From assembly GCA_937871435.1 (NCBI GenBank), contig CALMQM010000101.1, positions 89,507 through 153,506 on the forward strand: 64,000 nt of DNA, read 5' to 3'. The stretch comes from an uncultured Bacteroidota bacterium (GTDB taxonomy: Bacteria > Bacteroidota > Bacteroidia > AKYH767-A > 2013-40CM-41-45). The translations under genes and the position numbers were made by a program. The first letter of the stretch is position 1, and each line of letters starts with the position of its first letter. Under the pieces are notes generated by a model, which worked only from the letters and a program-made list of their open reading frames with translations, was not told the origin of the DNA and did no database searches. Of the stretch, positions 48,701 through 54,909 are shown piece after piece.

Positions 48701-49211
48701 GAAATTTTACCCGAAAGTTTTTGAGGAATATTACGCATTCCAGAAACAATTCGGAGAATTGTCTGCTTTGCCAACTCCGGTATTTTTCTATCCGATGAAA
48801 GGCAATGAAGAAATTCTTGTGAACATAGGAACCGGAAAGACATTGCTGATTCGTTTGTTGTATGTAAGCGAGCAGGCAGATGATGATGGTAACCGTACTG
48901 TGTTCTTCAGGCTGAACGGACAAACGCGTTCTATCGAAGTGAAAGACAGGAATGTTAAGGTTAGAAAAATTTCCAATCCAAAAGCAAGTGGAGAACTTCA
49001 AATAGGCGCACCGTTGCAGGGAAGATTATCGAAAGTGTTTGTGAAAGCAGGCGAAAAGGCCAAACGAAACACACCGTTGTTTACAATTGAAGCGATGAAG
49101 ATGGAAACTACGATTACTGCTCCAAAAGATCTGACAGTGAAACGCATTGCTCTAAACGAAGCAACGATGGTGGAAGCGGAAGATCTGGTGATTGAAATTG
49201 GTGAAGGGTGA
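45765..49211 (+). CDS. pyc: Pyruvate carboxylase
   Basis: This biotin enzyme carboxylates pyruvate to oxaloacetate, filling the TCA cycle and feeding gluconeogenesis. The single 1148-residue chain has the usual order. The biotin carboxylase domain (about 1-450) has KASAGGGGRGMR and EVNPRIQVEHTVTEE. The carboxyltransferase domain (about 530-830) has FTDTTLRDAHQSLLATR. The allosteric or tetramerisation region follows (to about 1040), then the biotinyl domain, with biotin on Lys 1112 in EAMKMETT. Its stop codon lies inside a short GTGAAG-type repeat. It is a single gene. Confidence 0.98.
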   Translation: MEKIHKLLVANRGEIAIRVLRAASELGIRTVAVFTYEDRYSLHRFKADEAYQIGADNDPLKPYLDIEEIIRIARLNKIQAIHPGYGFLSENVQFARRCREEGIIFIGPTPEVMEQLGDKVRSKNVARSCGVPVIEDNKEKLTSPESALKEARRIGFPVIFKASAGGGGRGMRVIHKEDELEKAFTEARREAGNAFGDDTIFIEKYVDDPKHIEVQILGDNAGNIVHLYERDCSVQRRFQKVVEIAPAPNLRPETKSRLYTYALNIARKVNYNNAGTVEFLVDKEENVYFIEVNPRIQVEHTVTEEVTRIDIVRSQILIADGHVLSSADIDIKDQASIPCNGFAIQCRITTEDPSNDFKPDYGTIIAYRHAGGYGIRLDEGSSYQGVKVSPFFDSMLVKITAKGRTLKGTSRRLYRALTEFRIRGVKTNIAFLENVIMHPLFESGNITVRFIEKHPDLLLTKATQDRGTKILRYLADVLVNGNPDVAKMDKSKVFHAPKVPVFDRNQKIPDGTKQKLDSLGPEKFATWLKDQKKIQFTDTTLRDAHQSLLATRVRTIDMIRVAESFARHHPDLFSMEVWGGATFDVALRFLHECPWKRLQALRSAIPNVLLQMLIRGANAVGYASYPDNLVEKFIEKSWENGVDVFRIFDSLNWIDSMNVSIKAVRERTGGLAEACICYTGDILDPKRQKYSLQYYVDMAKKLEDAGSHILGIKDMAGLLKPYSAEVLISALKKAVNIPIHLHTHDTSSIQNATYLKAIEAGVDVVDVALASLSGLTSQPNFNVLAEALRNTPHDPGIDVNSLNQFSNYWETVREYYYPFESGLMAGTAEVYKHEIPGGQYSNLKPQAYSLGLAERMDDIKKAYEDVNEMFGDIVKVTPSSKVVGDMAMFMVTSNLSREDVYAKGESLSFPESVKSMFRGDLGQPYGGWPEELKKLILKDEKAYTDLPNAHLQPVEFEKEFELFQQKFDHYQSFLDFLSWKFYPKVFEEYYAFQKQFGELSALPTPVFFYPMKGNEEILVNIGTGKTLLIRLLYVSEQADDDGNRTVFFRLNGQTRSIEVKDRNVKVRKISNPKASGELQIGAPLQGRLSKVFVKAGEKAKRNTPLFTIEAMKMETTITAPKDLTVKRIALNEATMVEAEDLVIEIGEG

Positions 49212-49230
49212 AGAGTGAAAGGTGAAGAAG
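49200..49230. repeat. Imperfect GGTGAAGR tandem repeat spanning the pyc stop codon
   Basis: Four degenerate units occur in a row: GGTGAAG, GGTGAAG, AGTGAAA, GGTGAAGAAG. They encode the last GEG of pyruvate carboxylase and continue past its TGA. Such GTGAA-rich microrepeats can arise by slippage. Confidence 0.6.
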
Positions 49231-49253
49231 TATTTTACTATAGATTATCTTAC

Positions 49254-49868
49254 TCAGTAGTAATTTGGAACTTCATATGTGAAATCCATGGCCACTTTGA
49301 TTACTCTCACTTTACAAGCGGTCTGACTGAGCAGATTTTTCTCCCAGGGAGCTGTGTACATTTTATTCAGACGTCCTCCCCAATATGCCCAGTAAACTAT
49401 TACCGTATAATCGTAGGTAGAATCAAAAGGAACAGGAGAAAATTGTTCGGATGTGTATGGTTTCTCCGAGGAAACCATCGGAACACTGATGTAATTTTTA
49501 AGGTCTTCCTGCAATGTGCGTTTTTCATCAATAGCGAAATATTTTCCGCTACAAATTGATTTGGTAAAATCTGCATTGGGATTGCTGCATTTAGTGGAAT
49601 CATCAATCACAATTCTTCTTCCATCCTGTAAATAAGCATCAAGAAAAGGAAGCCTCTTAAGATATTTTGACAAAGTCTTCATATATGCAGTTGTATCCTT
49701 CGGAAATACCACATTATCAGTTCTGCTACCAAGATCCTCAAGGCAATTTTTTAATTTACCCAAATGTCTGGGTTTTTCAGGATTATGTGTACCAGCGGCA
49801 ATCATAACTATTCGGTTGCAGGAAGAGAACAAAATCACGATACCCAGACTGAAGATAACTCTTTTCAT
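49254..49868 (-). CDS. Putative lipoprotein of unknown function
   Basis: The 204-residue protein has a short signal and lipobox (VILFSSC, Cys 17), so it is probably anchored in the inner or outer membrane. The rest has six further cysteines, or close to that, in the mature part (e.g. KLKNCLED, TKCSNPN, KSICSGKYF, TACKVRV). It has a C-terminal strand-rich section with YDYTVIVYWAYWGGRLNKMY. I do not recognise the family. It is followed (on the minus strand) by nothing before the convergent pyc, and is preceded by two small secreted proteins. Confidence 0.6.
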   Translation of the reverse strand: MKRVIFSLGIVILFSSCNRIVMIAAGTHNPEKPRHLGKLKNCLEDLGSRTDNVVFPKDTTAYMKTLSKYLKRLPFLDAYLQDGRRIVIDDSTKCSNPNADFTKSICSGKYFAIDEKRTLQEDLKNYISVPMVSSEKPYTSEQFSPVPFDSTYDYTVIVYWAYWGGRLNKMYTAPWEKNLLSQTACKVRVIKVAMDFTYEVPNYY

Positions 49869-49920
49869 AATTTTAAAATTAATGGGCGCTTAACAATGAA
49901 ATTAAGCGCCCAACAATTTA

Positions 49921-50322
49921 TTAATTTAAATATACCAAAATTGATTTTGCCGATTTTATCATCTTATAAGAACCCGCTTTTAATACATAGGGCTTGGATA
50001 AGTTGAAAAATTCCTGAAAACCAGAAGGAAAAGTAAAATCATTTTCCACAATGAAATTACTACCGGCGAATTGTTCCGGCGCCAATTTCTCTTCTGACAA
50101 GGAAACTTCTAATGTAAAAGTTTTTCCTCCATCAGATGTGTAGAGCAAACACCCATCACCGGGAGCGTTGACAGTACAAATTCCGAATCCATGACAATTG
50201 GATTTGCTATTATTACCAAATCGTATTTTAGCCATATACCATCCGCTTGATGCAATGGATTCATTGATGAAGAAGACCGACAAGAGGAGAATTGACAATA
50301 CGAAGGTGAATTGTTTTTTCAT
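49921..50322 (-). CDS. Small secreted Cys-containing protein (paralogue A)
   Basis: The 133-residue protein has a signal peptide (MKKQFTFVLSILLLSVFFINESIASS). It has a short cysteine cluster SNCHGFGIC near residues 41-50, a further Cys in GDGCLLY, and a C-terminal VLKAGSYKMI strand. It resembles the next protein upstream (50372-50848) in size, signal, C-x-G-x-G motif and C-terminal pattern, so the two look like diverged duplicates. Function is unknown. It lies between the lipoprotein (52 bp) and its paralogue (49 bp). Confidence 0.6.
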   Translation of the reverse strand: MKKQFTFVLSILLLSVFFINESIASSGWYMAKIRFGNNSKSNCHGFGICTVNAPGDGCLLYTSDGGKTFTLEVSLSEEKLAPEQFAGSNFIVENDFTFPSGFQEFFNLSKPYVLKAGSYKMIKSAKSILVYLN

Positions 50323-50371
50323 ACTTATTATAGATTAAACTGGTTGAAAATTAATCCAGAACTTTAAGGGA

Positions 50372-50848
50372 TTAGTTCTTTTTGGAACTACAAGTGACAT
50401 CTACTGTAAGTACATTAGATTTGTCTCTACTGAACTTATACAGTCCCTTTTTAATAATAATACTGCTGTAACCAAGTTGACTACAAATTTTTGGGTCAAT
50501 TGAAATATCCTCTTCAACTTCACACATTGTATCCGTTATCTTATCAGGATAGTAAGCAGATATTGACAATGTATTCGCATTTTGCATTTCCAGACCTACT
50601 TCAGTATTGCCGTCACCGACAGAAATCTCACTGAAAGAAACATCAAAATGGAGACAGCCGAAACCGATTCCTTTACACCCTTTTCGTCTAACACCGAAAT
50701 GACCTGAAATTGTAACAACAAGTGTGCAAGGTTGCGCCGGTTCAAAGTTGAATTCTTTTTTTAAGTCAGTAATCTTCATTGCATCTTCAGCATTTCCAGA
50801 TTGAATGAGAAGCATAAAGCAGGCAATCATAGTAATCAGTGTTTTCAT
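50372..50848 (-). CDS. Small secreted Cys-containing protein (paralogue B)
   Basis: The start is the ATG giving MKTLITMIACFMLLIQSGNAE, for 158 residues; a TTG 48 bases upstream would displace the signal peptide. The mature part has RKGCKGIGFGC, MQNANTLSIS, a CEVEED acidic stretch and KKGLYKFS near the C-terminus. It shares the C-[HK]-G-[FI]-G cluster and the closing hydrophobic pattern with paralogue A. No known domain is recognised. It is divergent from the small membrane ORF and LuxR-type gene at 51030-51933. Confidence 0.55.
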   Translation of the reverse strand: MKTLITMIACFMLLIQSGNAEDAMKITDLKKEFNFEPAQPCTLVVTISGHFGVRRKGCKGIGFGCLHFDVSFSEISVGDGNTEVGLEMQNANTLSISAYYPDKITDTMCEVEEDISIDPKICSQLGYSSIIIKKGLYKFSRDKSNVLTVDVTCSSKKN

Positions 50849-50943
50849 TTGGTTTTTGTTTTTAATTGTGAATGAATAAGAATTAATTTTGAGCAAATAT
50901 TTTCAGAAATCAGTAGGTGGTCTGACAAAACGGAAATAACACC

Positions 50944-50964
50944 GCCGAACTGAAACGCTTCGGC
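50944..50964. repeat. Inverted repeat in the divergent region before the LuxR-type gene
   Basis: GCCGAA (50944-50949) pairs with TTCGGC (50959-50964) across nine bases. It lies between the divergent paralogue B and small-ORF/LuxR genes and lacks a T-run, so it is more likely a regulatory site than a terminator. Confidence 0.3.
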
Positions 50965-51029
50965 AAAACACAGATCGATGGATATATAAATAAGTAATCG
51001 ACAAAAGCCGGTAAAATTTTGATTTACGA

Positions 51030-51173
51030 ATGCAAAACTATTTCTCCACTCAGCGGATTACAATGGAAGAAATTCTAAAAATGAATAGTACAATTACTAC
51101 ATCTGCACTTTCGCTTATACTATGTTGCATGCTTGCGGCTTTAGCTGCACAAATGATGAAAACGAGTGAGTAA
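51030..51173 (+). CDS. Candidate 47-residue small membrane protein
   Basis: An ATG at 51030 opens a 47-codon frame: MQNYFSTQRITMEEILKMNS, then a hydrophobic stretch of about 20 residues (ALSLILCCMLAALAA), ending QMMKTSE. The single predicted membrane helix with a short polar tail fits a small membrane protein. Its stop overlaps the GTG proposed for the LuxR-type gene (GTGAGTAA), which would couple their translation. It is short, so chance cannot be excluded. Confidence 0.35.
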   Translation: MQNYFSTQRITMEEILKMNSTITTSALSLILCCMLAALAAQMMKTSE

Positions 51174-51933
51174 TCAACAGAACTCTGATATTGCTGTTCA
51201 TTACATGTTGAGTTTTCTTCTTTTAGTAAACAGTAACAAAAGCATTTCCAGGCTTTCTTCGGTCATGCGAAATGAACAAGAAATCCTTCAAACCACTTTG
51301 TGTGGATTCCCCCAATTGTTTGCCGGGTGGCTGTCTGAACAACTGTCAGAAAAAACGACAATACACATCAATGCATGCATGCGGGAGTTTGTCGCAAATC
51401 AGTCGACGATTCTTCACGATACATCAGTAGTGGTTCTTTACATGAACCATCAATCACAACTTTCACAAGTGAAGCAAATCCGCAGTCTGGAATTTCCCGT
51501 GCTCGTTTGGTGGACTGACAATACTCTCAATGATGAGCAAATGATCGCGTTGGTGAATGCGGGCGCTTATGGAATATTGGGAACACATCACCAATTGGAA
51601 GATATGATTGAAGCCATTCATCATGTGAAGAAAGAAGGCGTGTATTTAAATGACCTCTTAAGTCAGGGACTCCTGCATTATTGTCGTAAACAAAATATCA
51701 TACAGGGATCACGTCAGGAAAACCATCCCGCCTTCAGTGAAAGAGAAAAAGTAATTATCGAGTTGCGCAGACAGGGAAACACTTCAAAAGAAATCGCTGA
51801 ACAAATGTGCCTGAGTAAAAAAACTATTGATAAGCACTTTAGTGACCTTTACAGAAAATTCAACAAAAATAATTTCTTTGATTTACTGAATGTGTACGAA
51901 CATTCTAAATCGCTCTCTTTTCATACAGGCTAA
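51166..51933 (+). CDS. LuxR-type HTH regulator with a degenerate receiver
   Basis: The 255-residue protein ends in a LuxR/NarL helix-turn-helix (about 188-245: FSEREKVIIELRRQGNTSKEIAEQMCLSKKTIDKH). Residues about 63-165 follow the beta/alpha pattern of a receiver (PVLVWWTDN, LVNAGAYGILGTH, EAIHHVKKEGVYL). The strand that should carry the phospho-acceptor reads TSVVVLYMNH, with no Asp, so it is probably not phosphorylated. The GTG start is tentative; ATG 51205 is an alternative. It is divergent from the small secreted proteins and may control them. Confidence 0.8.
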   Translation: MSNQQNSDIAVHYMLSFLLLVNSNKSISRLSSVMRNEQEILQTTLCGFPQLFAGWLSEQLSEKTTIHINACMREFVANQSTILHDTSVVVLYMNHQSQLSQVKQIRSLEFPVLVWWTDNTLNDEQMIALVNAGAYGILGTHHQLEDMIEAIHHVKKEGVYLNDLLSQGLLHYCRKQNIIQGSRQENHPAFSEREKVIIELRRQGNTSKEIAEQMCLSKKTIDKHFSDLYRKFNKNNFFDLLNVYEHSKSLSFHTG

Positions 51934-51948
51934 GCAACTAATTGTTGC

Positions 51949-53796
51949 TCAATGAAACCCAAGTACAAATTCATCCAGACTGGATTCCTCAGAAAGATTT
52001 AATTTTTTCTTCAGCCTGTACCTTGTTTTCTTCACGCTGTCAGGTGAAATTGCAAGCATCGAAGAGATTTCTTTATTGCCGATGGACAACTTAATGAGCA
52101 GGAATAAACGTAATTCTGCGGAAGTAATCTGATTATACGTGGAAGTGATTTTCTGAATCAAGCCGGGATAAACTGAATCAAAATACAACCGAAACTGATT
52201 CCAGTCCGTTTCGGTCATGAATTTCATTTTGGAAAATTCTTCAACATAACTGTGAAATTGTTCATCTGTAAACTGATGTGAAGAGACACCTGCCCTTAAT
52301 TTTGATTCCAGTTCTTCAATCAGAGCAGTTTTAGACAAGAGATTTTGGGTGAAGTCCTGCAACCGGATTTTATTGATTTCCAGTTCCCTTTTCACAGAAT
52401 TTAATTCCTGTTCCTGAATTTTATTTTGAGCCTCAAAGAGTTGTTTGTTCTTTTTGTTCCGGCTCACAAGATAGAGTACAATCATAAAAGCCAACAATGA
52501 AATCAAAGCAATTCCTCCCATGAGCAATTGCTTTCTCCCCTGCTCTATCTCCTTTTGCTGATTCAGCTCAATAATTTTTTGCTGATTTTTCTCTGTTTCA
52601 TATTGAACATTCAATTCACTGATAGTTTTAGATTTCTCTTCATCATACAGTGAGTCCTTGAGATTCATTATCGTCAGCAGGTATTGCGAGGCATCTTTGT
52701 AATTCTCCTGCTTCCTGGAAAGTTTGTACAGACTTTTGTATGTATTTAAAATTCCATTGCGCTGTCCGCTCCTCTCGGCTACTTCGATGGATTTATTAAA
52801 ATTGTACGCAGCTGAATCCCATTGGCCTAATTCAGATTGACATACGCCGATGTTGTGCAGAATCGGTGGAAGCTCCCTTAAATCATCTGATTGATCAATA
52901 TAAAAATAGGTCTCATGCAAAAGAGGAACAGCGTTCGACCATTCCTTGTTTCTCATATATGTTATCGCTAAAGCATTCAATGCTTCAGGAAGACCGTGCT
53001 TATCTTTCAATTTACGTTCAATAGCTACAGCTTCCTTCGCATGGATTAAAGCATTCGGAATATCTTTTGATTGCTGATAAGCTGATGCGAGATAAGCATG
53101 ACCGCTTGACATATGCACCGAATCAGAAACCCGGGTGAAATAATTCAATGCTCTTGAATAGACCTCGATGGCTTTTTTAAAATCCTCCTGATCATAATAA
53201 TTGTCACCCAATTCAAGAGTTACCAGATTTACATTTGTTGAATCGCCGAGATTTTCAAACAGGTTAAGAGATTTGTATCTGAATTCTGTGCTTTTGACAA
53301 AATCACCTTTGTAAGAATAAACAGTACCAAGCAGGTTGTAAATTTCCGCAAGGTGCGGAGTATCCTTAAGCTTGCTGTACAACTTCTCCGCGTTTTTCAG
53401 AAACAGGTCCGCGCTGTCATAAACTGCTTTATAGTAATAGCTTTTACCTGCCTGGAGATTTGTCCATGCCTGCATGGCAAAATTCCTTGTCGGTAGTGTT
53501 GTTTCAAATTTCTTTAAATGATTTATTGCCAAATCATATTTAGCATCAAAAATCAATTTATTGATAAGATTAAAATAAATGGTATCAATAATTGCAGGGT
53601 TCTCTATTGTAGAAAGGATCCGGTGGGTTTCCGTGGCGTTCTGAGTATCCAAAGCAAAACCCTGATTGATGATTACAAAAGGCCTTTGCTCCAATCCTTT
53701 TGTTGCCGGGTCAGGTTGAGTAGACGGCTTGCAGGAAAAATTAAGAATGGCAATACTGAGAAATAAGAATACTAAAAGTCTCAGGTTGGATTGCAT
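51949..53796 (-). CDS. TPR - transmembrane - coiled coil - HTH regulator
   Basis: The 615-residue protein starts at the ATG giving MQSNLRLLVFLFLSIAILNFSC; the hydrophobic start ends in a lipobox-like Cys. TPR units follow (about 70-370: LLGTVYSYKGDFVKSTEFRYKSL, ALAITYMRNKEWSNAVPLLHE). Then come a transmembrane helix (about 405-430, MGGIALISLLAFMIVLYLV), a coiled coil, and a C-terminal LuxR-like HTH (about 550-610: ELRLFLLIKLSIGNKEISSMLAISPDSVKKTRYRLKKKL). This suggests periplasmic TPR sensing and cytoplasmic DNA binding by one chain, a layout common in Bacteroidota. It is convergent with the LuxR-type gene, 15 bp apart. Confidence 0.88.
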   Translation of the reverse strand: MQSNLRLLVFLFLSIAILNFSCKPSTQPDPATKGLEQRPFVIINQGFALDTQNATETHRILSTIENPAIIDTIYFNLINKLIFDAKYDLAINHLKKFETTLPTRNFAMQAWTNLQAGKSYYYKAVYDSADLFLKNAEKLYSKLKDTPHLAEIYNLLGTVYSYKGDFVKSTEFRYKSLNLFENLGDSTNVNLVTLELGDNYYDQEDFKKAIEVYSRALNYFTRVSDSVHMSSGHAYLASAYQQSKDIPNALIHAKEAVAIERKLKDKHGLPEALNALAITYMRNKEWSNAVPLLHETYFYIDQSDDLRELPPILHNIGVCQSELGQWDSAAYNFNKSIEVAERSGQRNGILNTYKSLYKLSRKQENYKDASQYLLTIMNLKDSLYDEEKSKTISELNVQYETEKNQQKIIELNQQKEIEQGRKQLLMGGIALISLLAFMIVLYLVSRNKKNKQLFEAQNKIQEQELNSVKRELEINKIRLQDFTQNLLSKTALIEELESKLRAGVSSHQFTDEQFHSYVEEFSKMKFMTETDWNQFRLYFDSVYPGLIQKITSTYNQITSAELRLFLLIKLSIGNKEISSMLAISPDSVKKTRYRLKKKLNLSEESSLDEFVLGFH

Positions 53797-53960
53797 AAAC
53801 CAAGTTATTCGAATGTCGAACTCTACATGCAATTAAATAAATCCGCCGAACATTTTCAGACTTTCCGGACTATCATGAATTAAATTCATGTTGTCCACTA
53901 ATTGTATTGAAAATCCTTACGCATTTATAAAGCTTGTCCCCCATTTGTACACCCTCATTT

Positions 53961-53992
53961 TTTGGCGAAACTGTGAGCTGCTATTAAATTTG
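53961..53992 (+). promoter_or_regulatory. Promoter of the candidate small RNA
   Basis: TTTG (53961-53964) is followed after 20 nt by TAAATTTG (53985-53992), an exact Bacteroidota-type pair. It points into a region with no gene on the plus strand, ending in a terminator at 54120. Confidence 0.7.
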
Positions 53993-53997
53993 ACGCG

Positions 53998-54120
53998 CTC
54001 AAAACGAAAAATACTTTCTCTGGAAAGATTCTAAATAAGGAAACTGCAATTCATGGGGGTAAATCCATCAGCGATGATGGTTGAATTGCATCGAGGCTGC
54101 GGGAGACCGCAGTCTTTTTT
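53998..54120 (+). ncRNA. Candidate stand-alone structured small RNA (about 120 nt)
   Basis: The segment lies between two minus-strand genes (51949-53796 and tsaB) and is read on the plus strand from a consensus promoter. It contains a small hairpin CTTTC/GAAAG (54014-54027). A nine-pair stem TGCAATTCA/TGAATTGCA (54045-54053 with 54082-54090) encloses a perfect six-pair hairpin CCATCA-GCGA-TGATGG (54065-54080). Last comes a terminator hairpin CTGCGG-GAGA-CCGCAG (54097-54112) with six T residues. Nested perfect stems plus both transcription signals make a genuine RNA likely. I do not recognise it as 6S, tmRNA, SRP or a riboswitch class. The ATG at 54053 could encode 34 residues, but that frame runs through the terminator and into tsaB. 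Confidence 0.6.
54095..54120 (+). terminator. Intrinsic terminator of the candidate small RNA
   Basis: CTGCGG (54097-54102) pairs with CCGCAG (54107-54112) across GAGA, extended by G-U and G-C pairs, followed by TTTTTT (54115-54120). The T-run exists only on the plus strand, so it does not serve tsaB. Confidence 0.8.
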
Positions 54121-54838
54121 ATTTCTGTCCTGTTCTACCCGGAATATATTCCTTTAAATAGAAGGGTTCAAAAAGTGAGGTGTTCTCGAAATGCTTTTCT
54201 TTGAATTTCACCTCAGCTATCGAAAGCAAATTTGCCGCTGAAGGAAGCACATCATTCCAGATCGTGATGTCTTTTTGACGACTAAAGAGCTCCTCCAGTT
54301 TCGCGGAACCGTCACCTCCAAGAAATATTTGATTATCATTTAACAAAGATCCAAAGGAATTCTCTTCAATAATTTCCGCTGACGCAGGTTGAATTTCAGA
54401 AAGGTCTTTTGAATAAATCGCCTGGTACACTTCCATCCGACGGGCATCAATCATCGGGATAAACAAAATGTCCCTCGTTTCATCTTCACCCGATTGTTCC
54501 ACCTTCAACTCCTTCCATTTCTTTTGCATACCGGTAGCAATTCCGGCCAAAGTTGGAACGGCTATCAAAGGTTTATCCAATGCAAAGCACAATCCTTTCG
54601 CAGTACTTACTCCTATTCTTAACCCTGTATATGATCCCGGGCCACTGCTCACTACAATTGCATCCAGTTCCTGCAATGTGAACTTCGCTTCTTTACACGC
54701 TTCTTCAATAAAACGGGTCAGCTTTTCCGCATGCGAAAATCCTTCATGACTTTCTTTCAAGGACACTAACTTGTTATCCCTGCTGATACCTACAGAGCAA
54801 ACTGCTGTTGCTGTTTCAAGGAGTAATAGACTGCTCAT
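54119..54838 (-). CDS. tsaB: tRNA threonylcarbamoyladenosine biosynthesis protein TsaB
   Basis: TsaB is the non-catalytic partner of TsaD in making t6A at position 37 of ANN-decoding tRNAs. The 239-residue protein has the ASKHA fold start LLLLETATAVCSVGI and the segment VVSSGPGSYTGLRIGVSTAKGL, both family signatures. Length is usual. Its stop codon overlaps the T-run of the plus-strand small RNA terminator. A hairpin separates it from the upstream adaptor gene, so it may have its own promoter. Confidence 0.95.
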   Translation of the reverse strand: MSSLLLLETATAVCSVGISRDNKLVSLKESHEGFSHAEKLTRFIEEACKEAKFTLQELDAIVVSSGPGSYTGLRIGVSTAKGLCFALDKPLIAVPTLAGIATGMQKKWKELKVEQSGEDETRDILFIPMIDARRMEVYQAIYSKDLSEIQPASAEIIEENSFGSLLNDNQIFLGGDGSAKLEELFSRQKDITIWNDVLPSAANLLSIAEVKFKEKHFENTSLFEPFYLKEYIPGRTGQK

Positions 54839-54841
54839 AGA

Positions 54842-54876
54842 ACAAAGAAAGCCGGGGCCTTGACAGCACCCGGCTT
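54842..54876 (-). terminator. Probable terminator or attenuator after the periplasmic adaptor gene
   Basis: AAGCCGGG (54849-54856) pairs perfectly with CCCGGCTT (54869-54876). On the minus strand the stem is followed by a T-rich stretch (TTTCTTTGTT). It ends, perhaps partly, the TolC-adaptor transcript just before tsaB. Confidence 0.55.
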
Positions 54877-54909
54877 AAAGTATTTTTGGGATTTAGAGGT
54901 GCTCTTTAT

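Noticed and set aside
54053..54157. 34-codon frame (ATG 54053) inside the small RNA
   Set aside because: It runs through the terminator stem and its T-run into tsaB in antisense; a terminated RNA could not encode it whole.
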